64,000 nt of DNA from positions 1 to 64,000 of the forward strand of contig MU401583.1 in NCBI GenBank assembly GCA_022579005.1. The letters are read 5' to 3'. This document shows, piece after piece, positions 11,601 through 25,137 of this stretch. The notes under the pieces were generated by a model. That model ran no database searches. It worked only from the letters and a program-made list of their open reading frames with translations, and was not told the DNA's origin. This stretch comes from Poronia punctata. Its lineage: Eukaryota; Ascomycota; Sordariomycetes; Xylariales; Xylariaceae. Numbering within the stretch: position 1 is the stretch's first letter; each line of letters begins with the position of its first letter. A program made the translations under genes and the position numbers.

Positions 11601-14600
11601 TGTCGGTGCTGACTATGAAGACGACGAAGCCCTGGAGCAAAAGCGGGTGGATCTTATACACTCTGCGGCTACAGTCCTCAAGAAATCGAACCTGATCACT
11701 TATGACGAAAAGACAGGCAAGCTCAAGGCGACCGAACTGGGAAGGATTGCTTCTCATTATTATATCACACACGGGTCGATGGATACCTACAACAAGTTGA
11801 TCCAGCCTTCGATCTCCACCATTGAGCTCTTCCGGGTGTTTGCTCTCAGCGGCGAGTTCAAGTACATCCCCGTACGGCAGGACGAGAAGCTGGAACTGGC
11901 CAAACTTCTAGGTAGAGTGCCCATCCCTGTCAAGGAAAGCATCGAAGAACCTCATGCGAAGATCAATGTCCTTCTTCAGGCGTATATCTCTCGTCTAAAG
12001 CTTGATGGTCTGGCCCTCATGGCTGACATGGTCTACGTCACACAATCCGCTGGTCGTATTCTCCGTGCAATCTTCGAGATCACACTCCAGAAAGGGTGGT
12101 CTAATGTCTGCAGGACAGCCCTAGATATGTGCAAAATGGCGGAGAAGAGAATGTGGCCGACGATGACTCCTCTGAGGCAATTCAGCCCTCGATGTTCGCG
12201 GGACATCATCGCCAAGGCAGAACGAATCGACGTTCCCTGGAGCAGCTTCTTTGATATTGACCCCCCTCGGATGGGCGAGCTGTTAGGGATGCCGAAAGCA
12301 GGCCGTACTGTTTGCGATTTGGTATCCAAGTTTCCGCGCCTCGAAATACAAGCCCAAGCGCAACCGATTACCAGATCGGTTCTCCGGGTGGAATTGTCCA
12401 TCACGCCCAACTTCCAGTGGGACGACGAGATCCACGGGACGGCTGAAAGTTTCTGGATCATGGTGGAAGACTGTGACGGCGAGGACATCTTGTTCCAGGA
12501 TCAGTTCCTCCTCCGCAAGGATTATGCCGTGTCCGAGTCTAATGAGCATCTGGTAGACTTCACTGTCCCCATCACCGATCCGATGCCCCCGAATTACTTC
12601 ATCTCTGTGATATCGGACAGGTGGATGCACTCCGAGACTAGGTTGCCCGTCTCTTTCCAAAAGCTTATACTGCCGGAGAAGTTCCCTCCTCACACACAAC
12701 TCCTGGATCTGCAACCTCTCCCTGTCGCTGCTTTGAAGGCCAAGGATTATTCTAGCCTGTATGACGGCTGGAACTACTTCAACAAAATCCAGACACAGAC
12801 CTTCAACTCACTCTATGCTTCGGACGACAATGTCCTAATCGGGGCCCCAACTGGAAGCGGTAAGACGGTCTGTGCAGAATTTGCCATATTAAGATTGTGG
12901 TCCAAGCCAGAAATCGGCCGGGCTGTATACATTGCGCCGTTCCAAGAGCTCGTCGACATCAGGCATCAGGATTGGCAGAAACGACTTGGTCATCTGCGTG
13001 GTGGAAAAGAGATTGTCAAACTCACGGGCGAAACGGCAACAGATTTGAAGCTACTCGAAAGGGGTGACCTGATCTTGGCGACACCGAGTCAATGGGATGT
13101 CCTCTCGCGGCAATGGCAGCGACGTAAGAATATTCTGACTGTGGAACTCTTCATCGCCGACGAGCTTCATCTGTTGGGTGGCTCGCTGGGATATGTCTAC
13201 GAGATCATTGTGTCTCGAATGCACTATATCCGCACAACTGCCAGCCTGCCCATGCGGATCGTCGGTCTGAGCGTCTCGCTAGCTAGTGCGCGAGATCTGG
13301 GCGAGTGGATTGATGCGAAGAAGAAAGACGTATACAATTTCAGTCCCCATGTGCGGCCGGTCCCCCTGGAACTCAGGATTCAGTCTTACACAATCCCTCA
13401 CTTCCCATCCCTTATGTTGGCGATGGCCAAGCCGACGTACCTTGCGATTACCGAATATTCTCCGGCTCACCCAGCGTTGGTGTTTGTCCCCAACAGGAAA
13501 CAGACGAGATCAACTGCCCGCGACATCCTGGCGGCCTGCCTGGCAGACGACGAGGAAGACCGCTTCCTGCATGTAGACGTCGAGCAGCTGCGACCACTTC
13601 TTGACCGCATTCAGGAAGAAGCTTTGGCCGAGGCTCTATCCCATGGCGTGGGATACTATCATGAGGCCCTTAGCCAAAGTGACAGGCGCATCGTTCTACA
13701 CCTGTACAACCAAGGTGCAATCCAAGTTCTCGTCGCCTCCCGTGACACCTGCTGGGAACTCAACTGTGCAGCCCACTTGGTCATCGTAATGGGCACTCAG
13801 TACTTCGAAGGCCGTGAGCATCGCTATGTCGACTACCAGCTTAGCGAAGTATTGCAGATGCTCGGCAAGGCCCTTCGCTCCTCCCAGGATGGTCGGAGTC
13901 GAGGCGTGCTCATGACCTCCGCAGTGAAGAGGGAGTATTTCAAGAAGTTCCTCAACGAGGCTCTCCCGGTTGAATCACATCTTCATAATTACGTACATGA
14001 TGCCTTCGTCACCGAGGTCAGTACGAAGATGATCGAGTCGACTGAGGACGCTATCAACTGGACGACGTTTACCTATTTCTATCGCCGGCTGCTAGCGAAC
14101 CCGAGTTATTATAGTCTCACGAGCCCGACACATGACGGTTTAAGTAACTACCTCTCGGACTTGGTCGAGACTACTATCAAGGAGCTTGAGGAGTCCAAGA
14201 TCATTGAGTTCGACGAGGAAGACGGCGCGGTAACGCCACTAAATGCCGCCATGATTGCAGCTTATTACAATCTTTCGTACATCACTATGCAGACATTCTT
14301 GCTTTCCTTGAGCGCGAAGACCAAGTTGAAGGGCATTCTCGAGATTGTCACCTCGGCGACCGAGTTTGAGTCGATCCAAATCCGACGCCATGAGGACGGC
14401 CTACTCCGACGCATATATGACAGGGTGCCGGTCAAGATGTCGGAGCCAGCGTACGACTCGCCTCATTTCAAGGCCTTTGTGCTTTTGCAGGCGCATTTCT
14501 CTCGCATGCAGTTGCCGATCGATCTTGCAAAGGACCAGGAAATCATCATCTCCAAGGTATTGAGCTTACTTAGCGCGACGGTGGATGTGCTGTCCTCCGA

Positions 14601-15335
14601 TGGCCACTTGAACGCCATGAACGCCATGGAAATGTCCCAGATGGTGGTACAGGCAATGTGGGATCGCGATAGCCCTCTGAAACAGATACCCAACTTCTCC
14701 CCCGAAGTGGTTAAAGTTGCCAACGAGTTTGGGTAAGTCTAGAAGAAATCCATCGAGTATACGGTTATCGACCAGGATTTAGCTAACTTTTGACGTGTTT
14801 TAGAATCAAGGACATCTTTGACTTCATGGAAGCCATGAACCCGGAGGAGAACCCGAACTACCCGACCCTCATCAAACGATTAGGACTGTCACAAACCCAG
14901 CTGGCACAGGCTGCGGCCTTTACGAACACGAAATACCCGGATATATCGCTAGAGTTTGAGGTTTTGGACGAGGGTGATATTCACGCTGGAGAACCGGCCT
15001 ACCTCAACGTGCAGATCGAGCGAGAGGTAGAGGACGAAGAGGGCGAGGTGGATACCACGGTACACGCGCCGTTCTATCCAACCAAGAAGATGGAGAACTG
15101 GTGGCTTGTTGTTGGTGAAGAGAGCACGAAGACGCTCCTAGCCATCAAGAGAGTCACAATCGGGCGGCAGCTCAAGGTGCGACTGGAGTACACGGTGCCC
15201 ACGCCCGGAAAACATGATTTGAAGTTATTCCTGATGAGCGACAGCTATATTGGCGTTGACCAGGAACCCACCTTCTCTGTCAATGTAACTGAGAGCATGG
15301 ATGTTGATGAGGACGAGGAAGACGAGGACGAGTGA
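8605..15335 (+). CDS. BRR2: Pre-mRNA-splicing helicase BRR2 (U5 snRNP)
   Basis: Ski2-like DExH ATPase of the U5 snRNP that unwinds U4/U6 during spliceosome activation. Two exons, 8605-14732 and 14804-15335, with a 71-bp intron (branch GCTAAC), giving about 2219 residues, close to other fungal BRR2 proteins. After an acidic N-terminal region (about residues 200-290) come two full helicase cassettes. Cassette 1 has Walker A APTGSGKT at about 562-569, DEIH at about 675-678, an SATLPN motif III and a QMLGRAGRPQ motif VI. Cassette 2 keeps APTGSGKT at about 1414-1421 but has DELH at about 1519, SVS in place of SAT and QMLGKALRSS in place of the arginine-rich motif VI, as expected for the regulatory, ATPase-poor second cassette. 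Each cassette is followed by a Sec63-like unit. The last exon supplies the end of the second Sec63 unit and an acidic tail. Confidence 0.98.
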
Positions 15336-17147
15336 AAACGACTCGGCGGAGACAGAACGGTACCTATATGAGCTGTGGTTTTCTCCATCCGGTATGTAAA
15401 CAAACTTACTGTACTATAGAGCAACAGATGGATAGGACACCAACCAACATGGACAAACCTAATGGACTTGAATGATTCAAGACGCTCTAAAAACAACCAA
15501 CCTCTATATTACCTCCTCCTAGCTGTGATTCCAGATGGGATTGTGTCAGGAGCCCGAGCAGTCACTCAGTTATAATGCGTGTGTCAAGGCTTGAAGTCAC
15601 GATACTACTGGAGCTTCAAGGTGCGAGAAGACTCGGAAGAACCGGCGTCAGCGTAGGGGGCTCGGATTGGTTGTTGGGGAGCTCGGCTACTAGTGGATAG
15701 GACAGGCACTGTAGCACGGGGAAGGCTTGGACACGCACCTTGGAGAAAGCGAATGACTGTGACTGTTTGTGAGGCCCGTATGAGTTAAGGGGGCCAAGGT
15801 AACCTTGGGATGGCCTACGTACTTGGCTAGTCGGTTACAAAGGCTGGCCAGCAACTTCTCCCCTAAATTAGGACCCTAGGGCAGGGAGTAAGAATCAAAC
15901 AAGACAGGCCCTCGACTCGACCCCCAGAATGCCAGGGGTGAACTCCATCGAGATGGTCAGGGCCAAGGTCACGTGCAGCTTCACCGACCCGGGGATGTCT
16001 CTATGTCTTTACACAAATAGGCTAGGCCACAAGTATCTCCTTACAAGTCGCCCGCCTCCCTAGGCACGTTGTCTAAGCCCACAAGTGCAGAGGTAACGGG
16101 ACATAATAACGTGGTAGATAAGGTACGAGTACGAGTAGATGCAGAGTGTAGAGGGCAAAAGCGCGGAGGACCGAGCAGGGGCACCTCAATAAAAAAAGAA
16201 CCACCCTGCTGGCATTATACCCACCCACGTTACCCCATTGTCTTGCTCATTCTCGATCAAACAACAACAATTATGAGTAGGAATTTATTAATTGTTCTAT
16301 TATACTCGTAGTCACTTTGATTGACACTAGGCCGCCTTTTACACGTACAACTACCTACCTTCATGGTACTACGTACAATTGTTCTACATGGCCATAGTCG
16401 ATATACTACCTACCTTAACCCCCTATTCCTTTCATTTTACACTTGCCACTTGCAAGGGAGGAAACCGTGAACTTTGAGTTGCCTGTCAGTGTCCGCACCT
16501 GCTTGCTGTGTGGTCTATTCAGCACAAGACTCGTCTACCTACTTACCTAATCTACCTACCTACACGTACACATATCTCGCTGACTTCCTGTCCCTGATGA
16601 TTTGATTTATTTCTGGAATTATCTTTCTCTTGCGACAAAAAGGGTCCCGTTTTCCCGCCAAGGATTGGCTGGTACGGTTGTTAATAATTCCTTGTTATTG
16701 GCGCCGTCACCCGCTCCACCAGAAAAGTTGACCTGACGCGTTTTCTTCGCATCCGCCATCCGGTGCCCGCCTGCTTCTGTCATAGTCCTTCAGACCGGTC
16801 CCTCCACACTTTATCCCAAAACATACCTTAGTCTATTCTGCATACCAATCAACACTTCGCACTTTGCAACACATCTTCCTCCTCACATCATCGCCAGCGC
16901 GCGCAGCACGCAAAACCCACACCACAACATCAACACTTGCTAGCACCACACCACTTCTTGTCAATATTTTACGCTGTTCATTTTTTCCCCCTTTCAATCA
17001 ACTTTGTGTGCTATATTTTCATCTTCATCCTGCAATCTCGACCGTCCGCTTCGCGTTCCATTCGCCGCCCAGCCATCGCCGCGTTCCGCATCCTGCGACC
17101 GTTCATTGTTGCTGCGATACCGTGAGCTTTGGGCAGTCCTCGCCATA
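15336..17147. other. Intergenic between BRR2 and the PWWP gene
   Basis: About 1.8 kb without a supportable gene. It has TACCTACC-type repeats at about 16340-16420 and 16530-16570 and a GTACGAGTACGAGTA stretch at about 16123-16138. A C/T- and CA-rich tract at about 16790-17100 directly upstream of the PWWP start is typical of a fungal 5' UTR and core promoter. Frames open through this tract (16864-17148) are low-complexity and not credible as genes. Confidence 0.5.
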
Positions 17148-19478
17148 ATGTCATCTGACGACGCAGCTGCAAAGGCTACCGTGGAACAGCCTGTAGATGG
17201 CAAGTCCGGCGCATCTGATACTGCTGTTGCCGATACGCCTGCTTCTGAATCCGTCGCGCCCGTAACCGAGGGCAAGTCGGATGAGCCCAGTAGCGCTACT
17301 GCTGCCGCCAGTGGTGATGGTGACGACAAGGCCGATGCAGACAAACCGGGGACGGATCAACAAGGTAAGGTGCCACCGTGCAATCTGTCCAATACGTACC
17401 TTCCACACCATCTATGAGAGGCAACAACATAGCGTATGCACGTGAAACTGGTTTCCCATCTGGTCTTCACGTCCTGGATGCCAATTCTTATTTGCGTTGG
17501 TCACGTGTGCTCCGATCCCTATACGGAATACTAATACTATCCTTTGCCCCTTGCTTTCGGTTGTTTCATGAGCCTTAGCTTCCCAGTGCTCCTCGATTCT
17601 CGAACTTGATAGATCAAGGCTAATCATGCATTGCGGTGACAGAAAATAAGCCCGACCCATCTACTGGAGCTGATGAGCCCTTGAAGTCCACCAACGAAGA
17701 AGCCGCCGACGCCGACGACGTTGATATGGGGAATACTAACGCGGCGGGCGACGCTGGGGCTACGGAGCCAGCCTCAAATACCGACAAAGAAGATACAACC
17801 GGCGCGGCTGATGATGCTACCAATGAACCAACAACTCCAGCCGCATCCAAATCGCACGCGCGCCGCAAGTCCACGGGCGCAGCAGATAAGAGCAAAAAGT
17901 TGAATAGGAAAGCCTCCAGGGTTAAAATTTTACACCTAGACGCGAAGCCGGGCGACCACTTCTTCGCGAAGCTAAAGGGCTTCCCTCCGTGGCCGGTAGT
18001 CATCTGTGAGGAGGACATGCTTCCTCATAATATGTTGAGCTCGAGACCTGTTACAGCTGCTCGTCCTGACGGTTCGTATCGGGAAGACTTTGCCGAAGGC
18101 GGAAAACGCGTCGCCGATCGTACATATCCCGTCATGTACCTTCATACTAATGAATTGTAAGGCCGCCCTTCTCAAAGGCTCCCAGTCCCGCCCGTGGGTC
18201 ATGCTAACTCGACCGTTTAGCTCTTGGACGCCCAACACGGACCTGAGCGAGCTCGATCCGGCCACGGTAGGTGACATGATTACATCTAAAATGCGCAAAG
18301 ACCTCCAAGCGGCCCATAAGCTTGCGGCCGAAGGTCATGACTTGGAATACTACAAGACTGTCCTCCAGGAGTTCGAAGAACAACGTCTCGCCAAGCTTGA
18401 AGCGAAGAAGACCAAAGCGAAGACTCCAAAGAAAGCTTCCAAGGCGGTAGATGAGGATGGTGACGTGGATATGGACGACATGGAGGACGAAATACTAGAG
18501 CCTGTCGAAAAGAAAACCAAGTCCAAGAAGCGGAAAGCAGAGGACGGTACTAGCGTAAGTGTTCACGGGCGCAGCAACAGCCACTCCCTCATCCGAGTTG
18601 CATCTAAGCTTACATTGTCACACAGACGCCCCAGAAGTCCGAGTCCGTCAAGAAGCCAAAGATAAAATTGACGAGTGCTTCGACCCCTAAGGCCACTAAT
18701 AGAAATCAGTCGCCTTCTGTGAAGGACTCAGCAAAGGCTGCCAAACCGAAAGCGAAGTCCTCCAAAGCAGACAAAGGCCAGAAGGAGGCTGCAGCGCCAA
18801 AGGAGCCAGAACTTACGCCAGAGGAGAGACGGTCTCGAAAAGAGGTATGTCAGGTCCTGCTTTCTGCTCTGTGGCGTTCTAGTGATTGACCAGAATGTAA
18901 TCAACAGAAAGAGATTTTATTCCTACGACATCGTCTTCAGCGAGGACTTCTACCACGTGAAGGGAAGCCCATACCGGAGGAGATGAATAAACTGTCCGAC
19001 CTCCTCGCCAAGTTGGAGACGTTTCCCGACCTCGATGTCAGCATCATCCGAGCCACCAAGATCAACAAGGTGCTGAAAGCCATCTTGAAGCTAGATTCGA
19101 TCCCGAAGGAAGATGACTTCCGGTTCAAACCTAGGTCGCAAGCACTATTGGATAAGTGGAACATTCTTCTCGCCAGTGATACTACGCCAGTCCCTGCGGC
19201 AAACAATAGCAACGGTGTCAATGGAACCGCTGGCTCGACTGCTAAAGAGGACAAGGAGAACAAGGAAAGCTCCAACGTAGCCAAGGAGGGTGATGTCCAA
19301 GATGAGGCCAAGGCCGCAGAGAAGGACGAGAAAGAAGACGTGCCCTCTAAAGAGTCTCCCGTCAATGACGAGTCTACCGAAGATGCCAAGGTTCGTGTCC
19401 AACTAACCTAGCGAACTCGCTAGCTACATAAGACTTACTGGAACATAGCAGAAGACAACCGCGGAAGCCGAAGCCTAG
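17148..19478 (+). CDS. PWWP-domain chromatin protein, Pdp3-like
   Basis: Probable histone-reading protein. Exons: 17148-17364, 17643-18156, 18221-18554, 18626-18844, 18908-19390 and a short last exon 19449-19478, about 598 residues. The N-terminal 160 residues are Ala/Asp/Thr-rich and disordered. A PWWP domain begins near residue 168 (KPGDHFFAKLKGFPPWPVVI), the aromatic cage-type methyl-lysine binder, followed by a Lys/Ala-rich basic region. Residues about 435-519 (EEMNKLSDLLAKLE to LDKWNILLA) resemble the helical TFIIS-N/IBD-like domain of LEDGF/HDGF proteins. The arrangement matches fungal Pdp3 proteins, which attach MYST acetyltransferase complexes to H3K36-methylated chromatin. The last intron has an unusual GTTCGT donor; if it is not spliced the protein ends eight residues after the donor region, at 19411. 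The first intron is long (278 bp). Confidence 0.85.
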
Positions 19479-20910
19479 TCTTAACGATGCCATATACGGC
19501 CGAATTACGGAACTGGCGGTGGGTGCACCGGCGAGAACGAACAATAGCAAAACCGACAGAGCACACGAGGCGTTGGGGAATATTTCATGCGCCTATAAGA
19601 CGTCACGTGAGGCTCGTACCCCCACCATGGTGAAGTTCAGCGATGAGGGGGGTTAGGTTCGGGTGGAAAGGGGTGGGCTATGCTAAGGTGGAAAGCTTAG
19701 CATGTGTTTATTCTATGTAAACTAGGTCAGGCAATTCTCAGAGTCGGACAGCTCTGAGACAATCTTTTCGTTGGTTTGATAAGGACTTTCTGAGAAGAAA
19801 GAGGCCTTGCTGCAACATTCGGACTAGGAGCGAAAGATGAGGCAGAGGACCCAAGTCGCTGTGGCGATTCGGCAACGTTGGGGGGGTTGCATCCGCTTGC
19901 ACCACTCTCGCTCTCTCGTCATTAATTTCGGGTCGCTTGCTAAAGGGTTGCTTACAATTTGTTATGGAGTTTATGGTGATTAGGATGGCTCTTGCATACA
20001 ATAAAAAGTCTATTTTTCTAGCCTAGGTTAGATTCAGTGGAACATTGGATATGGTTTTGCTATAACATGTATTATCCTGACCAATTTCCGGTGCAAAGTA
20101 CCTATATTGTTACCCTAATTTTCCATAGATGACAATTTCGAGGCGCATGGGCTTCTGTTACTTCGTGGAGCGCTTATATACGTATCTGCTTCTTCACAAA
20201 CATAATTGAGCAGAGAGAGTTTTGTAGGGGCTTTGCAACTATAAACCTCAACAACAAACCAGTGTGCCAGTTCTTCGTTTCCATACTTGCTACCATTCAG
20301 AATAGGGTAGGTCCACCACCCCACTGGCAGTTATGTAAGCAACCAAGTGGCTTGCTTGCCGAGCCTAACTGTTTTTAGTAATTATATACAAGTAGTCCGG
20401 GTAGGTAGGTACAGTACAGCATTAGTACCTCTGTAGGTTCCCCCACATTGCGCGTCATCAGCAGATCAGTGCCTGGGAGACTGCACCTGAAGAGATTGGT
20501 GTTATTAGAACGATTAATAAAAGCAAATGTTCCTTAAAAGCTCCGGGGTGCCTGGGCTCATTTCTTCAGCTACCAACTAGCAAGCTCGGTTCATCTTCCC
20601 TAGACGGATATTTCCTGTACCATAAGTAGGGAGAAGCCTGTCTGCTCCTTAGGATATCTATTCACACACACATACACACCAGCTGCCTAGCATCTCACCG
20701 ATTCGCGCATAGTATCTACCGAACCAGACTCAGCAGCCCGTTTGGAGGAAGGGGTTTCTGAAGCGACGGCAACCCCCTCGCTATACCTTATTACGTGGAA
20801 GGGGACTTTCCCGCTGTCTTGGCCATCCGGCAGGTTTCTAGCCATACGAGCCATCGACCGAGGCCTCGATTAAGTCAAGATATCGACGTCGACCTCCTCA
20901 TCCCAGCAAA
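19479..20910. other. Intergenic between the PWWP gene and NPL4
   Basis: About 1.4 kb with no supportable gene. Short TAGGTAGGTA repeats occur near 20400 and a CA repeat (CACACACATACACACC) near 20663. It should include the PWWP 3' UTR and the NPL4 promoter. Nothing else recognised. Confidence 0.45.
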
Positions 20911-23202
20911 ATGTTGGTTCGAGTCAGAGGGCCAGATGGCATGCTCCGAATAAACATCGAAAAAAATGACACCTTCGCTGAACTCGGCCGCTTGGTAAGC
21001 ATGCACCGATACTTTGTCAAGTTATGCTCTACGATACAGTAACTAACCAGGAGTTTGCAGTTGGTACCACAGTTGCCGCCTACGGTCGACCCAAACACTA
21101 TCGCCATGTCCCCCAACCCACAGTCTAAAGATTCGAGGATACTGAAAGATGTAGCTAAAGTCCAGCTTGGCCAGATCGGGTTGAAGTATGTTATAGTTAC
21201 CCAGCTTTTGAAAATCCTTGCGGCCCGGTACAAGTTGCTAACGGCTGCCCGATTCTCTCCGTAGGCACGGCGATGTCATCTTTATTTCTTATTCTCACCG
21301 GACCGAAGACGGCGTCAACGGCTCCACCCCGTCAGCCCAAAACCAGACAGCACCCGCGGCCAACCGACTGAACGGAAAACCTATCCTCCCGACAGAGGAT
21401 GCGCCGACCGACCTACAGCTCCCGATGTCACCGGGAAAGACCATCAAGAATCCTTGGGAGGTGGTTCGACAATCCGCTCTCGACGACCGTCTGGATAGGA
21501 AAGATGGTAAAATCCCCAGAGGGCGAGATCGGATGTGCAAACATGGGCCCAAGGGCATGTGTGACTTTTGTATGCCGCTCGATCCCTTTAACCCCCAGTA
21601 CTTGGCCGACAAGAAGATCAAGTATTTGTCTTTCCATTCGCACCTTCGGAAAGTCAACTCTGCCACCAACAAACCGGAACTCGGCAGTTCCTTTATACCC
21701 CCCTTGAAGGAGCCATATTTCAGGGTCAAACGTGACTGTCCCTCGGGCCACCCCCAATGGCCGGAAGGTATTTGTACCAAGTGTCAACCTAGCGCCATCA
21801 CCCTACAGCCACAACCTTTCCGCATGGTCGACCATGTTGAATTCGCCTCGTTTGAGCTGGTCAACACGTTCATCGACGCTTGGCGAAAGACGGGCGCCCA
21901 ACGCATAGGGTATCTCTATGGTCGGTATGCCGAATACACCGAAGTGCCTCTGGGGGTCAAGGCGATTGTGGAAGCCATATACGAGGTGCCGCAGGTGGAC
22001 GAAGTGGACGGCGTATCACTGAATGCGTGGGAAAACGAGGCAGCCGTCAACGAAGTGGCCAAATTATGTGGGTTGGAACAGGTAGGGGTTATCTTTACCG
22101 ACTTGCTCGATGCCGGGAACGGTGACGGCAGTGTCATCTGTAAAAGGCACGCCGACTCGTACTATATCTCTTCACTAGAGATATGTTTTGCCGCCCGTCT
22201 GCAAAGTCAACATCCCAAACCAACCAAGTGGAGTGACACGGGCAGGTTCGGGTCCAACTTTGTGACCTGCGTCATCTCGGGCGACGAAACGGGGCAGATT
22301 GCTATCTCATCCTACCAGGTCTCCAACGAAGCAATGGAAATGGTCCGGGCCGACCTAATCGAACCTTCCGCGGATCCCGGCGTCATGCTCGTCCGCGAGG
22401 AAGAGGAGGACGATGGCTCGCCGAGCCGCACACGCTACATCCCCGAGGTATTCTATCGCAAGATCAACGAATACGGGGCGAACGTGCAAGAGAATGCCAA
22501 GCCAGCTTTCCCAGTAGAATACCTAATCGTCACCTTGACGCACGGTTTCCCAGAGGAGGCCAAGCCCTTATTCCAGACATCGAAATTCCCCATCGAGAAC
22601 CGGGAGGCGATAGGCGAGAGCCAGGATTATGGTCGGGCTGCCACGGCTATCAGCACGAAAGGTGGTGATCCTCTACTATCCCTCTCTGACTTTCATCTGC
22701 TCTGTTTCATCCACCAGATGGACGTTCTGCCCAAGGTAAGCACACGCGGCTTCCTCGCCGCCAGGGAGATGGACCAACGGACTTGAGGAAGCTAACCAGG
22801 CCGAACTACTAGGAAGAAGAAGCGCTCCTCTGCAAAGCCGCGACGACACATGATATCAACGATATACAAAAACTGTTCTCCATGCCCGGGTGGCAAACGC
22901 TGGAGACGATATTACAAGTTACTAGTAAGAGGCCATATCCTAGTAAAAAACGACCTCGTTCATCAAGCGACGAGAGAGGCGATAGGGGCGGGAGGGGCGA
23001 TAGGCTTCGCGCTCAAGTGAATGGCGGAGCATCGTCGTTGTCGTTGTCGTCGTCGTCGTCGTCGTCATTGCCTACCTCTGCCTCCACCACTCCTTTGTCA
23101 AGGTCCGGTGAACCACTTGCTAAGCGCTTTGCTGCCGTTAGGCTGAGTGATCAGACCACGAACCGCCCGGATTACGACCGCCAAAGATTCGAGGACATTT
23201 GA
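20911..23202 (+). CDS. NPL4: Nuclear protein localisation protein 4 (Cdc48 cofactor)
   Basis: Subunit of the Ufd1-Npl4 adaptor that delivers ubiquitinated substrates to the Cdc48/p97 segregase. Exons 20911-20994, 21061-21185, 21265-22735 and 22813-23202, giving about 689 residues. The N-terminal 80 residues ([20 protein letters not shown]) form the ubiquitin-like UBX-type domain. A zinc-finger region follows at about 160-250, with paired Cys/His sites [12 protein letters not shown] and [16 protein letters not shown]. The NPL4 MPN-like core runs from about 255 ([19 protein letters not shown]) to about 570 and includes GYLYGRY and GVIFTDLLD. The last exon carries the conserved end [13 protein letters not shown]...[11 protein letters not shown] and then a disordered basic/serine tail with a run of serines encoded by a TCG microsatellite. 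All four exons join in phase, and the introns have good GCTAAC/ACTAAC branch sites. Confidence 0.96.
23032..23068 (+). repeat. TCG trinucleotide repeat inside NPL4
   Basis: An almost perfect run of TCG/TTG units encoding a Ser/Leu tract ([12 protein letters not shown]) in the disordered C-terminal tail of NPL4. Trinucleotide slippage keeps the frame, so length variation between strains would be tolerated. Confidence 0.85.
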
Positions 23203-25137
23203 AGTCAACGGATTCTTCGCGTGTCCTGTGTTGCCATGGCGACATGCAAGGCATTCCGACAGACTTCGGTGTGGATTAGGACCAAAAGTTTGCGTGGGAC
23301 CAGGACGGTAGATGAGATGGTATATAAAAAGGCTCCATTAGATACTAGGAGGTACTCCTGCCCTTTGTCTTGAAACAGGCAAGGTCCCCAAGGTACCACC
23401 CCTCCCTCTCCTACTCTTAACATTCGCGCGTTGCCTTGAGAGCGTGCCTTGTCTCGGGGCCTTTCCCGTGAGCGGTCATCCCCCTCGATATGCCTTTCCA
23501 CTATGTATTAGAGATGAGCTAGTCTAGTCAAGCTCGCATCTCCGAATGGAAGTAGAAGCATCCAGTATGACTACCTACCTAGCTACCTTATACATACTAT
23601 TATAGTGAAAAAGATGGCGGTGACCAAGAGATACCATCTAGATGAATCCACTTGCGTCTTGCTATCCGGCATTCCGACCGCCTACAGATAACTACGCAAT
23701 ACTCTCTTTTAATTCTCCCGGGGAATACTTACGTACTAACCCTTAGGAGCTTGCAGAAGATTGGACTTGTAGGGAAACCAGTTTGATGGATCTAAACCCC
23801 CTTTATCCTTCCCACTAACTCTATATGCCTTGGCTGGTTGAATATCTATCCTATCCTAGTATTCTGGAAACATAAACCTAGGAGATGGTAAGGCGGTTGA
23901 TTCGAGTATCTTTATGAATAGTTTGTTGTATACAATGTTGCTTTTAACTTAGTTCTCCGCCAGTAAAAGAAATAAGAAGGGGAATTTGCGTTGTAGCAAA
24001 AATATTATATACATTTTGTAGAATGATTTTGGAAAAAAGGAAACCGAGGTTAGTGAAACATGTTGGATTTTCCGCCCGCGCACTCTAAAATTTGTGTTTA
24101 AGTTTCTTAAAAGAAGAAGGCAAGGTAAGGCAGTTGGTTTTTGTAGGTTAGGTCAGGTTACATAGGTCTATACTTGGGTAATGTATGTATGCGTAGATGA
24201 GAAGAAAATAAAATAAAATCTTTTTAGGGATGATATTTATTTATTTTATTTATTTATCTACCTACATTATATATCATGGTTCATTAGGTAGGTAGTTACC
24301 TATTTGTATGCGATGCTTTTTTTTTTCTCTTTCTCCTTCTCCTTTTCGTCTCCTTTTTCCTTTTGCAAGTGGTGTTTTTTTTTAAGTTAAATTACCTAGG
24401 TATGTATGCATGTCTGTAGATATCTGAGTTTCAGGATTCGGTTATGTACCTAGGTACGACGAGTACGGGTAGGCATGGACGAGAGAGAGGAGAAGACATG
24501 AAGAAAATCAAACCAAACCAAACTTTTGTTTGTTCATTCTTACATATATATATATAACATGAAGTCAAGATATGAATAAATGGCTTCGTCATAGATAGAT
24601 TACATTACATCAACGCCGAATCCTTTGGAGGAAAAAAAAACTTCTTTACTATGTAAGTTATTTTCTTTTTTTCACTTTCTATTATTCCCAGCCTGTTTGT
24701 TCGATACATTGTCGTGGAATATCAACTACATACAGACAGACATACATACATACATGCAACAGTCATTTCATTGTATTTTCCACTCATGGGATTTGAGCTA
24801 AACTACAAAGAATTCAGAACATCCATACATACATACATACCGAAACATTGCTTTAAAAAAAATCAGATTTTTCTTCCATTTCCCCCCCGAGTCGCCTCAA
24901 ACAAAGACAAAAACGCCCCCGAGAAACTTCAACCTATCCCCAATCCAAACCATAATATGAGTTTGGGGTAGGAATGCGAGAGAAGAGAGTGGATATCGTC
25001 GTTAGACCGTCGCAAGACGCCGTAGGAAAAATGGACTTCCGCCGTCTGTCCCTTTCTTTCTTCGTGGGGGTGCGGTAATATGGTATAATAGATAAAGAGC
25101 AAGGCTAACGGACGTTTTATACTTGGGTTTATTACAG
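23203..25137. other. Convergent intergenic with microsatellites
   Basis: About 1.9 kb between the converging NPL4 and carbamoyl-phosphate synthase genes. It is A/T-richer than its surroundings and contains T-rich pyrimidine tracts (24315-24385), TATATATATATA (about 24547), ACATACATACAT-type repeats (24728-24755 and 24826-24840), TACCTA/TAGGTA words, and CTAGGTACGACGAGTACGGG at about 24450-24470. Short frames here (24714-24971, 24929-25225) run through repeats and are not credible genes. Confidence 0.5.

Noticed and set aside
8952..14723. Many 60-220-codon frames inside BRR2
   Set aside because: All are shadows of the BRR2 coding frame; none has its own domain evidence.
16864..17148. ORFs through the C/T-rich tract before the PWWP gene
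   Set aside because: They are low-complexity and overlap in several frames, best read as the 5' UTR and core promoter of the PWWP gene.
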